A stretch of DNA of 6,675 nucleotides from UMGS1124 sp045541255 (GTDB lineage Bacteria; Bacillota_I; Bacilli_A; RF39; UBA660), in contig JAZQIU010000009.1 in assembly GCA_045541255.1 (NCBI GenBank), positions 1 through 6,675 on the forward strand, written 5' to 3'. Positions 1 through 4,064 of this stretch are shown here, in pieces. Below the pieces are notes generated by a model. The model was given only the letters and a program-made list of their open reading frames with translations, searched no databases and was not told where the DNA came from. A program made the position numbers and the translations under genes. Numbering within the stretch: position 1 is the stretch's first letter; every line of letters begins with the position of its first letter.

Positions 1-133
1 TATCTAAAACTTTAATTAAATCTTGTTCTAATTGATTAAACTCTCCACAATTTAATATTACTTTTTCTACCTTAAAATTATTTACTAAGTTAATTGCTTC
101 TCCCATATGATCGTAATCACCATGTGGTGATAT
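1..133 (-). pseudogene. Fragment of ComEC-type metallo-beta-lactamase-fold protein, broken at metal-binding motif
   Basis: The minus strand is open from about 133 to the window edge (last full codon 4-2). It reads ISPHGDYDHMGEAINLV, then NNFKVEKVILNCGEFNQLEQ and DLIKVLD. HGDYDHMG is the HxDxDH form of the metallo-beta-lactamase metal-binding motif that is typical of ComEC/Rec2-like hydrolase domains. The residues after it fit the helix and strand that follow in that family. A whole domain would have about 50-60 residues before this motif. Here the frame instead runs back through a terminator hairpin into low-complexity AT sequence, with no ATG or ribosome binding site. The N-terminal half is therefore missing. 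I infer a host gene cut by prophage insertion; a decayed gene is the alternative. The family call is fairly sure, the cause of the break less so. The gene continues off the left edge. Confidence 0.7.
116..131. other. Candidate att site: 7-bp dyad with 2-bp centre at the gene break
   Basis: ATCACCA (116-122) and TGGTGAT (125-131) are perfect inverted arms around the central dinucleotide TG (123-124). The dyad lies exactly where similarity to the metallo-beta-lactamase gene begins (codons SPHGD on the minus strand). Inverted half-sites around a 2-bp crossover centre are the usual layout of large serine integrase att sites. Such integrases often target conserved protein-coding genes. Assignment as an attL/attR hybrid is inference. 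Part of the symmetry comes from codons the gene would have anyway, and no integrase is in view. Confidence 0.35.
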
Positions 134-149
134 GTTGAAAAACAATCGA

Positions 150-173
150 ATAAAAACCCTTATAAAATAAGGG
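150..173 (-). terminator. Leftward Rho-independent terminator at the prophage edge
   Basis: CCCTTAT (157-163) and ATAAGGG (167-173) form a perfect 7-bp stem with a 3-base loop. Read on the minus strand, the hairpin is followed by TTTTTATT. There is no T tract on the plus-strand side, so it acts leftward. It would stop transcripts leaving the accessory block or late operon before they enter the ComEC-type fragment. The loop is short and the stem has only three G-C pairs, so its strength is moderate. Confidence 0.6.
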
Positions 174-217
174 CTTAAAATATCAAAAAAAATTATTTTT
201 AGAAAAAAACATTTATT

Positions 218-229
218 TAACTGAAGTTA
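218..229. repeat. Short dyad upstream of promoter, possible operator
   Basis: TAACT-GA-AGTTA is a 5-bp perfect dyad that ends one base before the proposed -35 box of the 110-residue gene. Partly overlapping it are TTAAC (217-221) and GTTAA (233-237). The position suits a regulator site, but such short AT-rich dyads are common by chance. It is unlike the TGG-N10-CCA sites further right. Confidence 0.2.
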
Positions 230-230
230 G

Positions 231-259
231 TTGTTAATTTTAAATTATTAATTTAGAAT
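231..259 (+). promoter_or_regulatory. Promoter for the 110-residue accessory gene
   Basis: TTGTTA (231-236) and TAGAAT (254-259) are separated by 17 bases and match the -35 and -10 consensus at 4/6 and 5/6. The predicted start point (about 266) coincides with the ribosome binding site GGGAGG (266-271), so the leader would be only about 12 bases long. Confidence 0.45.
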
Positions 260-277
260 ATACTTGGGAGGTGTATA

Positions 278-610
278 ATGATCAGAAGTTCTAAAGAACG
301 GAAAAATTTATCCGATGCAGAAATTGCCACATTATTAAAACCACATGAACAATATGTAATGCAGAATATAGGTAAAGAAATTATTTATGACTTTTTTCCA
401 TTTGTTTTAGCTTCAGCTTTTAATAATGATTGCATTTGGGATGACAGCACATTAGAATTTGAATATATAGATGCAATTGATTATTTAAGAAGCTCTAGTT
501 TCCCTGGGTATAAAGAACTAGATATTGATAGGGTAAAAAAAATCATGGAAGAAAAATATTCATTAAAAATAACGAATGATGACCCTATAAAAATAGAAAA
601 GATTCAGTAA
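278..610 (+). CDS. Uncharacterised 110-residue accessory protein
   Basis: I do not recognise this protein. The ATG at 278 follows GGGAGG (266-271) with a 6-base spacer, a good initiation signal. The product looks soluble, with no signal peptide or clear membrane segment. A hydrophobic stretch near residues 37-49 (DFFPFVLASAF) could be a buried helix. The middle (about residues 53-68) is acidic and aromatic (WDDSTLEFEY). A charged helix near residues 80-92 (ELDIDRVKKIMEEKY) is followed by a basic-acidic tail. It has its own promoter, faces rightward against the phage late operon and lies between the lysis genes and the probable prophage end. That is the usual place for lysogen-expressed 'moron' genes. 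It converges with the XRE repressor gene, 14 bases apart. A lysogenic-conversion or anti-phage role is only a guess from position. Confidence 0.75.
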   Translation: MIRSSKERKNLSDAEIATLLKPHEQYVMQNIGKEIIYDFFPFVLASAFNNDCIWDDSTLEFEYIDAIDYLRSSSFPGYKELDIDRVKKIMEEKYSLKITNDDPIKIEKIQ

Positions 611-618
611 CAGCTGAA
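601..618. terminator. Weak hairpin between convergent genes
   Basis: TTCAG (603-607) and CTGAA (614-618) pair around a 6-base loop across the stop codon of the 110-residue gene. On the minus strand the hairpin is followed by the T-rich stretch TCTTTTCTATTTTTAT, so it may end the XRE transcript. The stem is short, hence low confidence. Confidence 0.3.
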
Positions 619-624
619 CCAATT

Positions 625-861
625 CTATTCTTCAAAAAATTTTTCCATGCTAACATCAAGCACAACTGATATCTTATATAATGTATTTAAAGAAATATTA
701 TTCCTATCACTTGGTGATTCAATCCTTTTCAAGTGGTCAGGTGTTACATTAATGGCTTCTGCTAAATCCATTAATCTAATATTCTTTTCGTTTCTATACT
801 TTTTTATATTTTGACATATTATGCTTTTGATGTTTGGATTGAAGTCATATTGCTTTTCCAT
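625..861 (-). CDS. XRE/Cro-C1 family HTH transcriptional repressor, 78 residues
   Basis: This is a single-domain DNA-binding protein of the lambda Cro/C1 (XRE, HTH_3) family, expected to dimerise on a palindromic operator. The helix-turn-helix spans about residues 16-72. NIKKYRNEKNI is helix 1, MDLAEAINVTPDHLKRIE holds helices 2-3 with the recognition helix, and LYKISVVLDVSMEKFF gives the helix 4-5 signature. There is no oligomerisation or protease-like domain, so it is probably not a RecA-cleaved repressor. I chose the ATG at 861 because GGAGTG lies 8 bases upstream. The frame stays open to 933, but that extension has no ribosome site and would read through the operator region. It is divergent from the 101-residue gene across 105 bases that carry three related dyads, one of them on its own -10 box. 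Autoregulation and control of the neighbour are therefore likely. Confidence 0.85.
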   Translation of the reverse strand: MEKQYDFNPNIKSIICQNIKKYRNEKNIRLMDLAEAINVTPDHLKRIESPSDRNNISLNTLYKISVVLDVSMEKFFEE

Positions 862-880
862 AAATATCACTCCATATAAT

Positions 881-886
881 ATTATG
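881..886 (-). promoter_or_regulatory. Putative -10 box of the repressor gene
   Basis: The minus strand reads CATAAT, followed by 7 bases and then the GGAG ribosome site. This is the same close -10/SD spacing as the other two accessory genes. I see no good -35 at 16-18 bases. The box overlaps the left arm of dyad O1. Confidence 0.3.
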
Positions 887-903
887 GCAAAAAAATCCCA
901 TAA
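882..903. promoter_or_regulatory. Operator O1 (TTATGG-N10-CCATAA)
   Basis: The 6-bp arms TTATGG (882-887) and CCATAA (898-903) are perfect and separated by 10 bases that include an A7 tract. O1 covers the leftward -10 box, so a bound repressor would block its own gene. It shares TGG-N10-CCA with O2 and nearly with O3. The symmetry and spacing are seen directly; binding by the adjacent XRE protein is inferred. Confidence 0.55.
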
Positions 904-913
904 AATAAGTGAC

Positions 914-935
914 CTTTGGTGCCGAATTGCCAAAA
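914..935. promoter_or_regulatory. Operator O2 (CTTTGG-N10-CCAAAA)
   Basis: The arms TTTGG (915-919) and CCAAA (930-934) are perfect around 10 bases. Its centre lies 32 bases from that of O1, about three helical turns, which would put both sites on one face of DNA. It covers the region expected for the -35 of the rightward promoter. Confidence 0.5.
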
Positions 936-957
936 GTATGGTATAATGATTCCGGAG
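936..957. promoter_or_regulatory. Operator O3, imperfect (GTATGG-N10-CCGGAG)
   Basis: TGG (939-941), 10 bases, then CCG (952-954) keep the spacing of O1 and O2. The left arm TATGG matches O1, while the right arm is degenerate because it also forms the ribosome site GGAGG (954-958). The 10-base centre begins with the TATAAT box. Its centre is 22 bases from that of O2. It is the weakest of the three and may be a low-affinity site. Confidence 0.35.
939..947 (+). promoter_or_regulatory. Extended -10 promoter for the 101-residue gene
   Basis: TGGTATAAT is a perfect TATAAT (942-947) preceded by the TGn extended -10 element. This would compensate for the lack of a good -35 at 17 bases (TTGGTG at 916-921 is 20 bases away). 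The predicted start point (about 954) coincides with the GGAGG ribosome site. Confidence 0.6.
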
Positions 958-966
958 GTTGACTTT

Positions 967-1272
967 ATGGCAAAAAAAGATAAGAAGTTAAGTGCTGAAG
1001 AAGCATTAGTGGAAGTTTTTAAAGTTTCATTGGATTATATTGACAAAAGTGATAAATTACATATGCAATTTTTAGATACACGAGCAAAATTTCTTACACA
1101 ACAAATTGCTTATAAAGAAGACGAAGAACCAATGAAATTTTTTAAAAAAGCTCACAAAAAATGGGAAGATGAACTTGAAAAACTAGAAATAGAATTAGCT
1201 AATGTTTATAAAGAAATGAATGATGAGTTTAACTATACCCAAGAATTTTATAAAAAATTAAAAGGCAATTAA
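967..1272 (+). CDS. Uncharacterised 101-residue charged helical protein under XRE-type control
   Basis: I do not recognise this protein. The ATG at 967 has GGAGG (954-958) 8 bases upstream. An in-frame upstream start at 916 has no ribosome site and lies within the operators. The product is almost wholly helical and very rich in Lys and Glu. It has a basic start (MAKKDKK), an amphipathic first part (AEEALVEVFKVSLDYIDKSD) and a likely coiled coil near residues 58-90 (KKWEDELEKLEIELANVYKE). It has no Cys, signal peptide or membrane segment, so it should be cytosolic and probably oligomeric or protein-binding. It is divergent from the XRE repressor and is the only gene before the bidirectional terminator, so it is the probable target of the switch. 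Candidate roles are anti-repressor, phage-exclusion factor or toxin of a two-gene module. The sequence does not decide among them. Confidence 0.75.
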   Translation: MAKKDKKLSAEEALVEVFKVSLDYIDKSDKLHMQFLDTRAKFLTQQIAYKEDEEPMKFFKKAHKKWEDELEKLEIELANVYKEMNDEFNYTQEFYKKLKGN

Positions 1273-1276
1273 AAAA

Positions 1277-1303
1277 GACCTAGCAATATAGCTAGGTTTT
1301 TTT
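1277..1303. terminator. Bidirectional Rho-independent terminator
   Basis: ACCTAGC (1278-1284) and GCTAGGT (1291-1297) form a perfect 7-bp stem with a 6-base loop, extended by an A run on the left and a T run on the right. The T run ends rightward transcripts of the 101-residue gene. On the minus strand the stem is followed by CTTTTTT and ends the late operon. The right arm's T run overlaps the endolysin stop codon (1302-1304). Confidence 0.85.
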
Positions 1304-2159
1304 ATGGTATTAATATTTTTTGACCGGCATGAATTAGATCTGGATTAGTAATATTATTAGCTTTTGCTATTTCTGGATACCTACTACCATTACCATAGAA
1401 TTTTTGTGCTATTCCCCACAAAGTATCACCTCTTACTACGGTATAATAATTTCCTGGTTTCATTTCTATTAGTTTTAAATCTGATTCTTTTACCCATCCC
1501 AAACCATTGTTTATATTATATGGATGGCTTCCCTTTGGATTAACTAGATATATTTTAGCCCTTAAGTTGCTCCTGTTTTGACCAGCACCATTACCATAAC
1601 TATCTTTATATAGGGTACCCGTAAAAATTACTTCGTCACCAGACTTAAATTTTAATTTATTCGGTAATGATGGGGTTGGTGTTACACCACCATATTGTGG
1701 CAATTCTTTAGTGCCTAGCAAATAAGGTTTTGGGTCCACCCAACTACCATTTACTTTAACACCATAGTGAAGGTGTTCACCAGTTGAAAATCCAGTAGTA
1801 CCTTTTTTTCCAATTACTGCACCACTTTCTACTATATCACCTACTTTTACATTTACACTGCCATATTTCATATGGCAATAAGTAGTATAAATATTATTAC
1901 CATGATATAAAGTAACATAATTTCCTGAAGCTTGGCTTTCTGTGTATCCTTTAACACTATTCCTGCAGGCAGTTACTTTTCCTTTAGCAGTAGCTACTAT
2001 TTCACTACCAGATGTCATGTCAATTCCACTATGGAAATCTTCAACATATTTTCCCGTAACATTATTCCAAAATCTTCTATTTCCATAATCTGAACTTATC
2101 CAAGATGAATTTAAACCTTTAAAAGGACATTTTTTAATATTATTTAAAGTATAACCCAT
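1302..2159 (-). CDS. Endolysin: M23 peptidase with SH3-like region and C-terminal LysM
   Basis: This 285-residue lytic enzyme cleaves peptide bonds in host peptidoglycan once the holin has permeabilised the membrane. Residues about 20-148 are an M23 (lysostaphin/LytM-like) zinc peptidase. HSGID supplies His43 and Asp47, HLH supplies His129 and His131, and His96 is in YCHMKYG. By analogy with LytM, His43, Asp47 and His131 bind zinc while His96 and His129 are catalytic, so all key residues are present. A Pro-rich linker (GGVTPTPSLPNK) leads to an SH3-like wall-binding region (about 169-231, ending GLGWVKESDLKL). A complete LysM domain follows (about 238-285, YTVVRGDTLWGIA to AGQKILIP). No signal peptide is seen, as expected for holin-dependent export. 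The ATG at 2159 follows AGGAGG (2167-2172) by 7 bases. It is the last gene of the late operon. Some M23/LysM proteins are host hydrolases, but this position fixes the role. Confidence 0.93.
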   Translation of the reverse strand: MGYTLNNIKKCPFKGLNSSWISSDYGNRRFWNNVTGKYVEDFHSGIDMTSGSEIVATAKGKVTACRNSVKGYTESQASGNYVTLYHGNNIYTTYCHMKYGSVNVKVGDIVESGAVIGKKGTTGFSTGEHLHYGVKVNGSWVDPKPYLLGTKELPQYGGVTPTPSLPNKLKFKSGDEVIFTGTLYKDSYGNGAGQNRSNLRAKIYLVNPKGSHPYNINNGLGWVKESDLKLIEMKPGNYYTVVRGDTLWGIAQKFYGNGSRYPEIAKANNITNPDLIHAGQKILIP

Positions 2160-2161
2160 AA

Positions 2162-2257
2162 TTATTCCTCCTCATTAAACCCTTCACAATCTTCTGCTAT
2201 TGATATAGCTTCTTCTTTTGGTATTTCTTCTACACTTAATATTTTGTTATTTTCCAT
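2162..2257 (-). CDS. Acidic 31-residue microprotein between holin and endolysin
   Basis: The frame starts with ATG at 2257, 8 bases after a GGAGG (2266-2270) that lies inside the last holin codons. It reads MENNKILSVEEIPKEEAISI, then AEDCEGFNEEE and a stop. Its start overlaps the holin stop region (2247-2257), and its last Glu codons double as the AGGAGG ribosome site of the endolysin. It therefore fits between the two genes with no spare sequence, which argues for translation. The product is strongly acidic with one Cys and no membrane segment. I know no family for it. It could be a holin or lysis-timing partner, or simply a coupling cistron that delivers ribosomes to the endolysin start. 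Confidence 0.6.
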   Translation of the reverse strand: MENNKILSVEEIPKEEAISIAEDCEGFNEEE

Positions 2258-2654
2258 TTTCATTTCCTCCATTACTATGTTTTAATTGTTCTAATACTTC
2301 TAAAATTTTTGATGGTAAAGGCAACCCCATGGCACCCCAATTTTCTATAATTGAAATTCCTTCATTAGCAACAAAAAAATAGACAACTAAGTTTCTTATT
2401 GCTCCGGTATCACCAACAATTTGATCTAACAAAAAAGATAGAGCAACTACAATTAAATACCCTACCTTTTTAACAATACCTTTAGCACCTATAATGCTAT
2501 TTATTTTTTTATTTACTATCGATTTACATATACCTGTAGCATAATCTAATACCATCATGATTAATAATGTTTTCATTGCAGTATCTAACCCCCCTAAATA
2601 ATATACTATTGTTGTTAGTATAGTACTAACAATATAATTTATCGTTACTTTCAT
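2247..2654 (-). CDS. Phage holin, Phage_holin_4 (toxin secretion/phage lysis) family
   Basis: This 135-residue membrane protein oligomerises in the cytoplasmic membrane at the end of infection and lets the endolysin reach the wall. The family includes TcdE of Clostridioides difficile. Hydrophobic segments lie at about residues 7-22, 27-46 (LLIMMVLDYATGI), 64-80 (VGYLIVVALSFLLDQIVG) and 87-102 (IRNLVVYFFVANEGI). The family signature LDYATGI...NKKINS, then G-KGI-KK, then NEGISIIENWGAMGLPLP is complete, and the length is normal. The hydrophilic tail (EQLKHSNGGNENGK) is typical. The ATG at 2654 follows AAGGAGG (2664-2670) by 9 bases. It lies directly before the lysis enzyme in the late operon. 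Some family members export toxins; no toxin gene is in this window. Confidence 0.95.
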   Translation of the reverse strand: MKVTINYIVSTILTTIVYYLGGLDTAMKTLLIMMVLDYATGICKSIVNKKINSIIGAKGIVKKVGYLIVVALSFLLDQIVGDTGAIRNLVVYFFVANEGISIIENWGAMGLPLPSKILEVLEQLKHSNGGNENGK

Positions 2655-2683
2655 TTTTTTCTTCCTCCTTTTTAATATAAAAC

Positions 2684-3151
2684 TTATATTATCTTTCTAA
2701 ACCTAATATTAACTGCACCTGCTCCTCCCCAAGCAATACTGTCGCATATTTGTAATTTAATATAATCATTACTTCCACCTTGTCTTAAAATTCTAAACCT
2801 AATATTATGGTTATTTCTAGCATGTCCAGCTTTGGATAAAGGTATTTCATCAGCATTAGCAGAATTAGTAGTTTGGTTACTCCAAGCAACTACCCCTGAT
2901 AAATACTCACCATATTGTGCATTTACATTCCAAGATGTAATAAACACTTGCATTATATATGTTCCATAGCTTAATTGGTTCCCTTTAATTCCGGTATCAA
3001 ACCAAGTTTCTGTAGCAGATATATGAATAGATAAATCAAAACTAATTATTTTATCGACCAAAAAATTGGTAAGGGTTTGACGATTATGCACTATGGAATT
3101 ACTATCAATATAAATATTATTTCTAAATTTAATTGCTTTACTCATAGCCAT
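2684..3151 (-). CDS. Small tail-appendage / receptor-binding protein, fourth of array
   Basis: This protein of about 155 residues has the shared N-terminal module (SKAIKFRNNIYIDSNSIVHN) and its own C-terminal domain. The C-terminal part resembles bacteriophage fibre-tip domains. GTYIMQVFITSWN is followed by YGEYLSGVVAW, DEIPLSKAGHARNNHNIRFR and a closing VNIRFRKI strand, a pattern I associate with host-binding ends of tail fibres. It probably binds a cell-surface ligand as a trimer, with the module anchoring it to the baseplate; that is inferred. The start is uncertain. ATG 3151 (MAMSK) lies 6 bases from GGGGAGG (3158-3164), while ATG 3145 (MSK) matches its sister genes and forms an ATGA overlap with the upstream stop. 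I chose 3151 on ribosome-site spacing. An upstream in-frame ATG at 3166 has no ribosome site. Confidence 0.75.
   Translation of the reverse strand: MAMSKAIKFRNNIYIDSNSIVHNRQTLTNFLVDKIISFDLSIHISATETWFDTGIKGNQLSYGTYIMQVFITSWNVNAQYGEYLSGVVAWSNQTTNSANADEIPLSKAGHARNNHNIRFRILRQGGSNDYIKLQICDSIAWGGAGAVNIRFRKII
3058..3145 (-). repeat. Fibre N-terminal module, copy 4
   Basis: This is the coding copy of the MSKxIKFRNNxYxDS...HNR module. Over the first 45 bases it differs from copy 3 at 7 positions by hand count. It diverges after the HNR codons. Confidence 0.6.
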
Positions 3152-3522
3152 TTCCAACCTCCCCACCTGTTATTATCTATTCTTATATTTACACCTATAT
3201 TTCCGGCATAAAAAAAGATGATTGCTACACCACCTGTTGAAGTTGTACCCACACCTTTCAAATATACCCCTAACACACCTGAAAATTTATTATCATAAGA
3301 TGCATAATCTTTCCAATCACTATAAAATAAATGGGTCCTTGATGTATCTATAATAGTTGCTGTATTTCCATTCGTCATTTGAGATAAATGGGATGGGTTA
3401 TACAGTACCGGGCTACCCCCATATATTAAATTATTTAGTATATCACTTAATAAATTTCTGTTATGTGTAACAGATTTACTGTCTAAATATATATTATTTC
3501 TAAACTTAATTGATTTGCTCAT
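3142..3522 (-). CDS. Small tail-appendage protein with pyocin-knob-like C-terminus, third of array
   Basis: This 126-residue protein starts with the shared module (MSKSIKFRNNIYLDSKSVTH, then NRNLLSDIL). The C-terminal part SGVLGVYLKG, GGVAIIFFYAG and IRIDNNRWGGWKWL resembles the pyocin-knob fold of phage fibre and pyocin tips. That fold ends in an R-x-x-x-x-x-W-x-x-W-K strand. It is probably a host-binding or fibre-capping domain; resemblance is by eye only. The ATG at 3522 follows AGGTGG (3530-3535) by 7 bases, and that ribosome site overlaps the stop codon of the previous gene. Its own end is dual-purpose: codons for GGW also form the GGGGAGG ribosome site of the next gene, and its TGA overlaps a candidate ATG. 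It is the shortest member of the array. Confidence 0.78.
   Translation of the reverse strand: MSKSIKFRNNIYLDSKSVTHNRNLLSDILNNLIYGGSPVLYNPSHLSQMTNGNTATIIDTSRTHLFYSDWKDYASYDNKFSGVLGVYLKGVGTTSTGGVAIIFFYAGNIGVNIRIDNNRWGGWKWL
3433..3522 (-). repeat. Fibre N-terminal module, copy 3
   Basis: This is the first 30 codons. By hand alignment it matches copy 2 (3975-4064) at 72 of 90 bases, after which the two genes are unrelated. Confidence 0.7.
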
Positions 3523-3533
3523 TAGTACACCAC

Positions 3534-4064
3534 CTAATTTAAATAAATAATTTCACCTGGTAAAGATGTTTTTCTTTCATAATTCCTTATATCACAAGAA
3601 CCATACATCCTAAATATTTTTATTGAACTATAGTTGTATCTTTCAAGTACCCACAATGATACTCTACATGATGCTGTACCCCTACCTTCTATTGTTACAG
3701 CAATAGAATTAGTGTATGAAAAACCACCAGTAGCCTTTAATACTACAGCTTGTGAATTAAAAGGTGAAGATGATGTTGGCTCATTTTGTGAATAATAAGA
3801 AATCCATATATCGGCCATTGCTGGCTCATAGCCATCATTGTCAATCATAATTCTTCCATACATCCGTGAAAACCTACCAGTAAAAACTTGTGTTGTTATT
3901 CTGCACCAGTACCCTTGGTAACCAGACATATTTACATTATATCTTTTGTACCCATCTTCTTCTAAAACCCAATGATCTAAAATATCACTTAACAATTGCC
4001 TGTTATGTGTAATACCTTTACTATCTAAATATGTATTATTTTTAAACTTTATTGTTTTTGACAT
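3534..4064 (-). CDS. Small tail-appendage protein with unique C-terminal domain, second of array
   Basis: This 176-residue protein starts with the shared module (MSKTIKFKNNTYLDSKGITH, then NRQLLSDILDHWVLEEDGY). After it comes an apparently beta-rich domain: GYWCRITTQVFTGRFSRMYG, then ADIWISYYS, VVLKATGGFSY, RVSLWVLERYNYSSIKIFRM and PGEIIYL. It has no membrane segment or signal peptide. I cannot name the domain, but alternating polar/aromatic strands and the position suggest a fibre tip. The start at 4064 gives the shared MSK N-terminus and overlaps the previous stop as TAATG, preceded by a modest AAAGGG site 7 bases upstream. An in-frame ATG at 4082 has no ribosome site. Re-initiation after the upstream gene is likely. 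Confidence 0.75.
   Translation of the reverse strand: MSKTIKFKNNTYLDSKGITHNRQLLSDILDHWVLEEDGYKRYNVNMSGYQGYWCRITTQVFTGRFSRMYGRIMIDNDGYEPAMADIWISYYSQNEPTSSSPFNSQAVVLKATGGFSYTNSIAVTIEGRGTASCRVSLWVLERYNYSSIKIFRMYGSCDIRNYERKTSLPGEIIYLN
3975..4064 (-). repeat. Fibre N-terminal module, copy 2
   Basis: This is the first 30 codons, about 80 percent identical to copy 3 at DNA level by hand count. The identity includes a shared 12-base run around the ThrHisAsn codons. Confidence 0.7.

Noticed and set aside
134..277. Upstream continuation of the ComEC-like frame into the AT-rich spacer
   Set aside because: The frame stays open by chance for a distance but passes through a terminator hairpin and poly-A/T runs. 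It shows no MBL-family residues.
927..932. TTGCCA as -35 box of the rightward promoter
   Set aside because: It is only 9 bases from TATAAT, too close for a -35. The TGn extended -10 explains promoter activity better.
862..933. Longer N-terminus for the XRE repressor (start at 933)
   Set aside because: It has no Shine-Dalgarno sequence, the added residues do not belong to the HTH family, and the stretch holds the operators. The ATG at 861 has a well-placed GGAGTG.
916..966. Longer N-terminus for the 101-residue protein (start at 916)
   Set aside because: It would begin upstream of the TATAAT box and read through the operators. GGAGG at 954-958 points to the ATG at 967.
3058..4064. Reading the fibre modules as a CRISPR-like or non-coding repeat array
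   Set aside because: The repeats are in-frame coding N-termini with codon-level differences, spaced by whole genes of unequal length. They are not short direct repeats with uniform spacers.
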